From Bacteroidales bacterium (GTDB lineage: Bacteria > Bacteroidota > Bacteroidia > Bacteroidales > F082): a stretch of DNA of 40,082 bases. Below are positions 35,634 through 40,082 of the stretch, in pieces (positions within the stretch are counted from its first letter, which is position 1; each line of letters opens with the position of its first letter). The stretch lies in assembly GCA_023229245.1 (NCBI GenBank), contig JALNZU010000028.1, positions 1 through 40,082 on the forward strand, read 5' to 3'. The position numbers and the translations under genes were made by a program. Below the pieces are notes generated by a model. That model searched no databases and was not told the origin of the DNA. It was given only the letters and a program-made list of their open reading frames with translations.

Positions 35634-35970
35634 CTGCTGATTCGCTTGTATCCCTATTTGTTATTATTCATAATTAAATTATAATTCAATATATTAGATA
35701 TTTCTTATAATCCTTTTGTATAGCTGCTAAAAATCATCCAACGAATTTAGAACCTAAAGAGACCAGCATACTCCGGAATCTTATTGATTTTTTTTAACAG
35801 TAGGGAATCAGCCAGTTCCGGTTTATCCACTATAGGGCACTTGCTAACGGAGAAAAAGTTCTTGGTGAAGCATTAAAAACTCATAGATAGTAAATACATT
35901 GATTTCAGCACCTAACTCGAAATTTGGCATAACTGGTATTAACAATTGTGGGTGGAGTGTTTGGATTAGT
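35634..35970. other. Intergenic region at the border of the AT-rich accessory segment
   Basis: About 340 bases with no credible gene. At 35812-35890 (plus) one frame reads a short peptide ending RALANGEKVLGEALKTHR before a stop; the composition is protein-like and could be a gene remnant, possibly of the caspase/gingipain-like (CHAT/C25) kind, but it is too short to be sure. No promoter or terminator was identified. Confidence 0.25.
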
Positions 35971-36795
35971 CTAAAATAGTGATGTTTGTGTTTCTATTTT
36001 CGGGTGAAAGGTTCCGATTATCATGAATGGATTTTTCCCAGTAAAATGATGGAGTTGTGATGTGCCTAAAAATAAATGTAAGTCTTTTGTTTTTGCAAAG
36101 TCGTCAAAATATTTCTTCTTTACATCTTTATCGGCCAAGGATTCGTTGCTTTCGTGACGAGCGAGGCAATTCCAAAAAAGTTGTCCAATTTCCCAATCTT
36201 CAATCATCATTTTACTTTCTTTTCCGTTGTAATCACGCAAAATATAAGAAAATTTATAAGGTAGTTTCTTAACAACCTCGAACAAGTCTTCATCTTCCTG
36301 AGCAAATAAGTTGCTACTTCTGTCTTGTTTCGACTTTTCAAGTTTCTTTTTGTCCCATACCCGATCGACCTTCTCAATTGTAAAATTCAAAATTTCAGCA
36401 GGTTTGAATACAGCTAGAGAAGTCATAATTTCTCTATTTTTAGCTTCGGAAATAAGCCCATTAATATCAGTGTGTATCTTTTTTTTAAACACAATTTCTT
36501 TCCGCAGTAACCAATTACTTTTAGTGTCTAAATGTTCTAAAATTTTAATTTCAGTATCATAGGAAATTGGGCGATAACTTTCTTTTCTGAAGTCGCTTTT
36601 GTTTTTTACAAGATCTAATTCAATCCAATCATATTTTTTATACTGCTCTTCAAAAGATTTTTTACGGAATTGTATTGGGTAAATCCTAATCCAGCTTCCA
36701 TCTTCAAGGAAACCAGCTGTGCATACCAATTCATCATACTTACTTGAAATGACAGGATATGTCTTGACTGTTATTAAAACTTTTGTTTTTGCCAT
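35971..36795 (-). CDS. Protein of unknown function partnered with a DUF488 protein
   Basis: 274 residues, not assigned. It begins KVLITVKTYPVISSKYDELVC followed by GFLEDGSWIRIYPIQFRK, a small beta-rich N-terminal domain that I recall from uncharacterised bacterial proteins. The middle is charged and helical. The C-terminal part has FSYILRDYNGKESKMMIEDWEIGQLFWN and LHLFLGTSQLHHFTGKNPFMIIGTFHP, matching a recurring pattern in which related proteins carry a cysteine pair where this one has RDYNGKE. The ATG at 36795 lies 2 bases after the stop of the DUF488 gene, so the two form an operon. A nucleic-acid-related role is a guess. A TTG six bases upstream is the alternative start. Confidence 0.7.
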   Translation of the reverse strand: MAKTKVLITVKTYPVISSKYDELVCTAGFLEDGSWIRIYPIQFRKKSFEEQYKKYDWIELDLVKNKSDFRKESYRPISYDTEIKILEHLDTKSNWLLRKEIVFKKKIHTDINGLISEAKNREIMTSLAVFKPAEILNFTIEKVDRVWDKKKLEKSKQDRSSNLFAQEDEDLFEVVKKLPYKFSYILRDYNGKESKMMIEDWEIGQLFWNCLARHESNESLADKDVKKKYFDDFAKTKDLHLFLGTSQLHHFTGKNPFMIIGTFHPKIETQTSLF

Positions 36796-36797
36796 GT

Positions 36798-37682
36798 TCA
36801 AATATGTTTTACTTCACATTTAAAATCAGATAGGCTTTCTATTGCCTCCGCTAAAGGCTTGCGATGGCATTGACATATATTCGCTTCAAAACAAGTCAGA
36901 GCAACACGTTGGTTCTCTTTCAGTAAGTTTAAAATCTTCTTTTGTGAAGATATTGTTTTTGTTAAATTATATTGACGATAAACGGCAAATAACTTATCGT
37001 AATCAGCTTGAGTATTTAATTCTTGTCTTTGTTCAGATTGTATGCCAACTTCCGGAAAATGCACATATTCAATTCCTATACTACCACAATATCTTTGTAA
37101 CTGACTTCTACTAAACCCATATTTCATACTTAATGGATTGTTTCGAACATCCACTAAAACTTTAACGCCATTTTTGAGTAACCGGTTTAAGTATTCTTCT
37201 AAAGATATTCCCTGATAACCTATTGTAAACAAAACGTTTCCTTCATTTACTGGGCAACTACTATTTACTTTCTCTAATTGTTCTATTGTCAATACATCTT
37301 TAGCTCTTATACTATTTATAGCCCAATACGGATAATTTAAATAAGTGTATTTCATTAGAGCATTTACACTCATTTTTCCAAAATTAGTCTTTACTTCTAA
37401 AATTAATTTTCTATCTTCTTCTTTTAATGTTTTAAAATAATCGACTGTTTCGCAATTTATAAAATGACTTGATGTTTCTGATAACATCCCTCTTTTGACC
37501 ATAGCTATTAAATCAGCATTTGCTGTATACGAATAACAGCCGTATTTATACGGAATAAAATCATATTCTGCGATAGCCTGACGTTGAGTAAATAAAAAGA
37601 GTAATTTTTGTAGGCTGATTTTATCTATTTGGCCTTCAAAAATCTGTAATAATGCTAATATAATTTTTCTTCTGTAAAACAT
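36798..37682 (-). CDS. DUF488 protein with SocA/Panacea-like N-terminal domain
   Basis: 294 residues, apparently two domains. Residues 1 to about 140 start ILALLQIFEGQIDKISLQKLLFLF and continue YDFIPYKYGCYSYTANADLIAM, a winged-helix-like segment similar to the KLQKLLYF-type N-terminus of SocA/Panacea antitoxin-like proteins. Residues about 150-294 are DUF488: LFTIGYQGISLEEYLNRLLK, VLVDVRNNPLSMKYGFSR, and the cysteine-rich end VALTCFEANICQCHRKPLAEAI, with the conserved C..C-HR arrangement. DUF488 function is unknown. It is the first gene of a two-gene unit, translation starting just after a TACTTTTA box (minus, near 37690). AT-rich relative to the housekeeping genes. Confidence 0.75.
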   Translation of the reverse strand: MFYRRKIILALLQIFEGQIDKISLQKLLFLFTQRQAIAEYDFIPYKYGCYSYTANADLIAMVKRGMLSETSSHFINCETVDYFKTLKEEDRKLILEVKTNFGKMSVNALMKYTYLNYPYWAINSIRAKDVLTIEQLEKVNSSCPVNEGNVLFTIGYQGISLEEYLNRLLKNGVKVLVDVRNNPLSMKYGFSRSQLQRYCGSIGIEYVHFPEVGIQSEQRQELNTQADYDKLFAVYRQYNLTKTISSQKKILNLLKENQRVALTCFEANICQCHRKPLAEAIESLSDFKCEVKHI

Positions 37683-37881
37683 TCCGTAAAAGTACTAATA
37701 TTACTTTTTTATTCCTAATTTATAGATAGAAAATTTTTAAAACTCTAAGGCACCAAATCTTAAATTCTTATTTCAGAATATCAATTTTCCCGATTGACCG
37801 TCATTTACTTACTTCGTATCAGTCCGGCAATCTATATCTAAAATTAGCACGTATCAGAACCTTCATCACTTTAGCCTTATA

Positions 37882-38082
37882 GTGAGGTGTCATAGGTTTT
37901 TTGACACAAAAATCAACTACAAGACCAAAAAAAATAGGACTGGCAGTTGGATCACATATGATGTAATTGGAGAACAAACAACAGCGGATACAGTCTTAGA
38001 CTGGGTAATAATAAACTCATCACACAGAATAATACTTAAAGGTGAATCACTTAGAAAAAGGGAAATAAGTACAAACAAATAA
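37882..38082 (+). pseudogene. 3' remnant of an IS21-family istB gene
   Basis: The last 45 or so codons match the C-terminus of IstB, the ATPase helper of IS21 transposases: WITYDVIGEQTTADTVLDW and then SSHRIILKGESLRKRE, corresponding to the usual W(x)DVIGE-TIADAI-DR...HRIELKGESLRKK pattern. The ATPase domain upstream is missing and the first 20 codons look unrelated, so only the gene's tail survives. It is followed by IS21-type terminal repeats. Inactive. Confidence 0.8.
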
Positions 38083-38135
38083 AATTATTAACCTTGCCAA
38101 TGATTTTTAAAATAGGTGAAAAAATCATGAATTAT

Positions 38136-38182
38136 AGTGGCACGGTTTCAACCGAAAAGAGTGGCACTATCAGACCGAAATT
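38136..38182 (+). repeat. IS21-family right-end terminal repeats
   Basis: Two imperfect direct repeats of 23 bp, 24 bp apart: AGTGGCACGGTTTCAACCGA at 38136 and AGTGGCACTATCAGACCGAA at 38160. IS21 elements carry such multiple terminal repeats at each end, and these sit 54 bases past the istB remnant, so the true IS end should be shortly beyond, before about 38220. The rest of 38183-38273 shows nothing. Confidence 0.65.
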
Positions 38183-38273
38183 CCCAGCTATGAGTTGAGA
38201 CTTGCCACAGTGTAGGGGGGTTAGAATCACTAAACTTTCAACCAAGCATAAACTTAGATAGAATGACAAAGAT

Positions 38274-39206
38274 TTAACTATTCACTTTATCCCACATTGC
38301 GGCAAGCCCGTGTTGGGCGTAATACTTTATTTCCTTTTTGTTTGTTGGATTCTCAAGTTTGGGAATGATTAACTTGTCACTAAACACTAAAATCTCAGAA
38401 CCTATACTTGCCTTACCTGCGTGATAATTTAAATCATAAATCTGTTGTCTATATTTCGAGTATAGTTTATTAATATTTTCATCATTGTCGTACGATACCA
38501 ACCAAAAAGAACCTTTTAAGTTATCAATAAGACTTGCAATTTGAACGTGGTCAGCGTGATTATAATAGTTGATGTAAAGCTCCTTGCCCTTTTTGTAATA
38601 AGGTGGGTCAAAGTAATAAAATGATTTTCGGGGAAGTTTATTTTTAATTGAATTAATGAGTTCAATCGCATCAAGATTATATAAATTTATTCTGTTTTTG
38701 TATCTGCCTATTTTCTGTATTCTTGTAATTAATTCAGATTTATTAAATCTAGCGTCCATTTTCCAATTTCCCTGTTGATTGTTACCACCTATAACACCTG
38801 CATTTAATATACCGGACCTATTAGTTCGATTTAAAAAAAATGTAGAAAACCCGACTTCAATTCGTTTGAAATTTTGTGAGTTCGCTTGAATAGTTTTCTG
38901 GATTCGCCAATTTTCAATAGATAATTCTGTCTTTTCAATCAAGTCACAAAGCTGATTATTTGAATTTAAAACGCTATCCCAAAAACAAAATATGTTATAG
39001 TCAATGTCATTAATGTGTATTTCAGAAGAATACTCATTGAACAGCATAGATAGAGCTACGGAAGAGCCACCTGCATAAGGTTCAATATAGTGTCCATCTG
39101 ATAAAAGGTTGTGTTCTATTAATAACTGAACATAAAAAGATAGTTTGCCTTTACCTCCAGGATACCTTAATGGTGAGTAAAAATTTGTCTTTAAATTAAA
39201 TCCCAT
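38274..39206 (-). CDS. DNA adenine-N6 methyltransferase, D12 class
   Basis: 310 residues. D12-class (Dam/DpnM-like) motifs in order: SPLRYPGGKGKL (11-22, AdoMet-binding region), IEPYAGGSSVAL (41-52, motif I) and YYFDPPYYKKG (197-207, catalytic DPPY at 200-203). Methylates adenine in a short DNA sequence; the target cannot be predicted. It overlaps the preceding gene by 16 bases (ATGGGA inside its last codons), so they form one unit. No restriction endonuclease gene is recognisable nearby, which leaves three options: orphan methylase, remnant of a type II system, or a system whose other half is the disrupted upstream gene. AT-rich, next to insertion sequences. Confidence 0.9.
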   Translation of the reverse strand: MGFNLKTNFYSPLRYPGGKGKLSFYVQLLIEHNLLSDGHYIEPYAGGSSVALSMLFNEYSSEIHINDIDYNIFCFWDSVLNSNNQLCDLIEKTELSIENWRIQKTIQANSQNFKRIEVGFSTFFLNRTNRSGILNAGVIGGNNQQGNWKMDARFNKSELITRIQKIGRYKNRINLYNLDAIELINSIKNKLPRKSFYYFDPPYYKKGKELYINYYNHADHVQIASLIDNLKGSFWLVSYDNDENINKLYSKYRQQIYDLNYHAGKASIGSEILVFSDKLIIPKLENPTNKKEIKYYAQHGLAAMWDKVNS

Positions 39207-39967
39207 ACTTTCAAAATAAATGGTTCAAAATTATCCCAAGTCAGCTTCAGGTTGTTAGGGTCTGGTTGAAAGTGTTTGTTATGTACATATGAATTGAAAG
39301 TGTCAATTGACATTACACTATTCGGATTTGATATTGCCGTTTTTATTCCTTTTAATTTGTGCTTATCTAAATGTCCATTTGTTTCGAGATAATTGGTAAC
39401 ACTATCAATCTTTTTGGATAATTTATGGTCTTTGTTTACCCCTGAAAGCTTCAAATCTTCAATAAATGCGTCTATTGAAAGTTCAACAAAAACGCGAAAG
39501 GTAATAGCGGCTGAATTGGGAAAAACACGCAAATCTAAATCCTTAAGTTCTCTGTAAAGTTTATTAATTCTTGGATGGCTAATTTGTATAATTAAACTTT
39601 TAGGAATAATTGTATTTCTGCTCGTTGATATCGGATTACTTTTCTTAGATGTGGAAATTGTTTGATTGCTATTTTTAGATGCAACTTTTGGCGGTGTCGT
39701 TGAAGTTAACTCCCAATTTCCTGCTAACTCCTTTGATTTATCTGGTAAATCAGTTTTTTTAAAGGTTTCAAGATAGTTAAGACGGTCATCTTTATAGTAA
39801 ATTTCTTTTACCGTAAAATCATCTCGTAACAAATCATAAATTACCTTTTTCAATGGCTTTGTTACCTCTTTAGGCTCGTAACGTGTTGTGATTTTACCAT
39901 CTTTAATATCAATACCAACTGTTTTTCTAAAGTCAGGGTCAGTAGCAAGTCTTTGTACCTGAATTAT
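39191..39967 (-). pseudogene. Gene of unknown function upstream of the methylase, N-terminus missing
   Basis: The open frame runs from 39967 to the stop at 39191 but has no ATG near its beginning; the first possible start is a TTG at 39853. Protein-like sequence nevertheless continues upstream of that TTG in the same frame (VQRLATDPDFRKTVGIDIKD, then ITTRYEPKEVTKPLKKVIYD). It stops abruptly at about 39961, where DNA of a different kind begins. I infer that the 5' part was removed by an insertion. The N-terminal portion resembles a segment found after ParB-like domains in methylase-linked proteins (recollection). The C-terminal 120 residues (ISHPRINKLYRELKDLDLRV, FNSYVHNKHFQPDPNNLK) are helical with a YVHN motif, somewhat HEPN-like. 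Overlaps the methylase gene by 16 bases. Confidence 0.6.
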
Positions 39968-40050
39968 TCATAAAAATGAAAAAAATGCGGGTAAATATAC
40001 TGTTATTCCATTGAATTTCAGTATATTTGTTGTAGATAAAACCCCGCACT
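39968..40050 (+). mobile_element. Probable left end of an insertion element reading out of the window
   Basis: Starting where the methylase-linked frame breaks off, this stretch has a perfect 10-bp inverted repeat AAATATACTG/CAGTATATTT (39993-40028) nested inside TGCGGG/CCCGCA (39986-40048), a -7 box TATATTTG at 40022-40029, and an ATG at 40051. The layout (end sequence, short promoter, ORF) fits an IS end, but the family cannot be told from what is visible. Confidence 0.45.
40022..40029 (+). promoter_or_regulatory. -7 box before the partial ORF
   Basis: TATATTTG, perfect TAnnTTTG, 21 bases before the ATG at 40051. It overlaps the right arm of the hairpin at 39993-40028, which could occlude expression in read-through transcripts. 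Confidence 0.4.
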
Positions 40051-40082
40051 ATGGACAAAGATAAAATAAAAAAAGCATCCTT
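40051..40082 (+). CDS. Start of a protein gene cut by the window end (possible transposase)
   Basis: Only 10 codons are visible (MDKDKIKKAS). Support comes from the -7 box and hairpin just upstream and the break in the neighbouring gene. Product unknown; a transposase is the natural guess for an ORF so close to an element end. Confidence 0.4.
   Translation, partial: MDKDKIKKAS

Noticed and set aside
1..40082. CRISPR array, rRNA or tRNA genes
   Set aside because: No regularly spaced repeats and no rRNA or tRNA landmarks were seen on either strand.

Overview
The window reads as chromosome of a Bacteroidota bacterium, most likely order Bacteroidales. The signs are: a fused MurF-alanine racemase; a type III glutamine synthetase (GlnN); an N-terminal piece of a DUF5686-type surface protein; a secreted protein with a gliding-motility/type IX secretion type B C-terminal domain; an SMUG2-type DNA glycosylase; and promoters that repeatedly carry the Bacteroidota -7 box TAnnTTTG with little Shine-Dalgarno signal. 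Tyrosine phenol-lyase and formate-tetrahydrofolate ligase suggest amino-acid use and one-carbon metabolism in an anaerobic or facultative lifestyle (inference).

Layout. 0.1-7.5 kb: truncated DUF5686-like protein, CitMHS_2/NhaD-like antiporter, fhs, a secreted 5'-nucleotidase-type phosphoesterase and a CDF metal exporter. 7.7-13 kb (minus strand): M20 dipeptidase, SMUG2-like uracil-DNA glycosylase, tyrosine phenol-lyase and MgtE with a long hairpin-rich leader. 13.3-16.9 kb: pdxA and murF-alr, 3 nt apart. 16.9-17.35 kb: no convincing protein gene; a well-formed minus-strand promoter and a strong terminator bracket about 320 nt that can form several nested stems, so I call a structured non-coding RNA, with a 26-bp near-palindrome just upstream. 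17.4-19.6 kb: a Usp / SPOR / Usp operon. 19.9-22.6 kb: ruvB, queG and a thioredoxin-like gene. 22.7-30.2 kb (minus strand): glyA, an SPFH-unknown-RHH three-gene cassette, glnN and glmS. 30.7-35.6 kb: paired M16 peptidase genes, the type IX cargo protein and a family 2 glycosyltransferase.

From about 35.7 kb to the end the DNA looks more AT-rich and is mosaic: a two-gene unit (DUF488 protein with a SocA/Panacea-like N-terminus, plus a protein of unknown function), the 3' end of an IS21 element (istB remnant and terminal repeats), a D12-class adenine methyltransferase overlapping a gene that has lost its N-terminus, and the start of another probable mobile element reading out of the window. This is the accessory or defence-like part; the rest is mostly housekeeping.

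Functionally, glmS, glnN, murF-alr and glyA/fhs supply amino sugars, nitrogen assimilation, wall precursors and one-carbon units. PdxA makes the PLP used by GlyA, Alr and tyrosine phenol-lyase. RuvB, the glycosylase and QueG cover DNA repair and tRNA modification. No rRNA, tRNA or CRISPR array was seen. All function calls come from motif recognition by eye; no database search or folding program was run.
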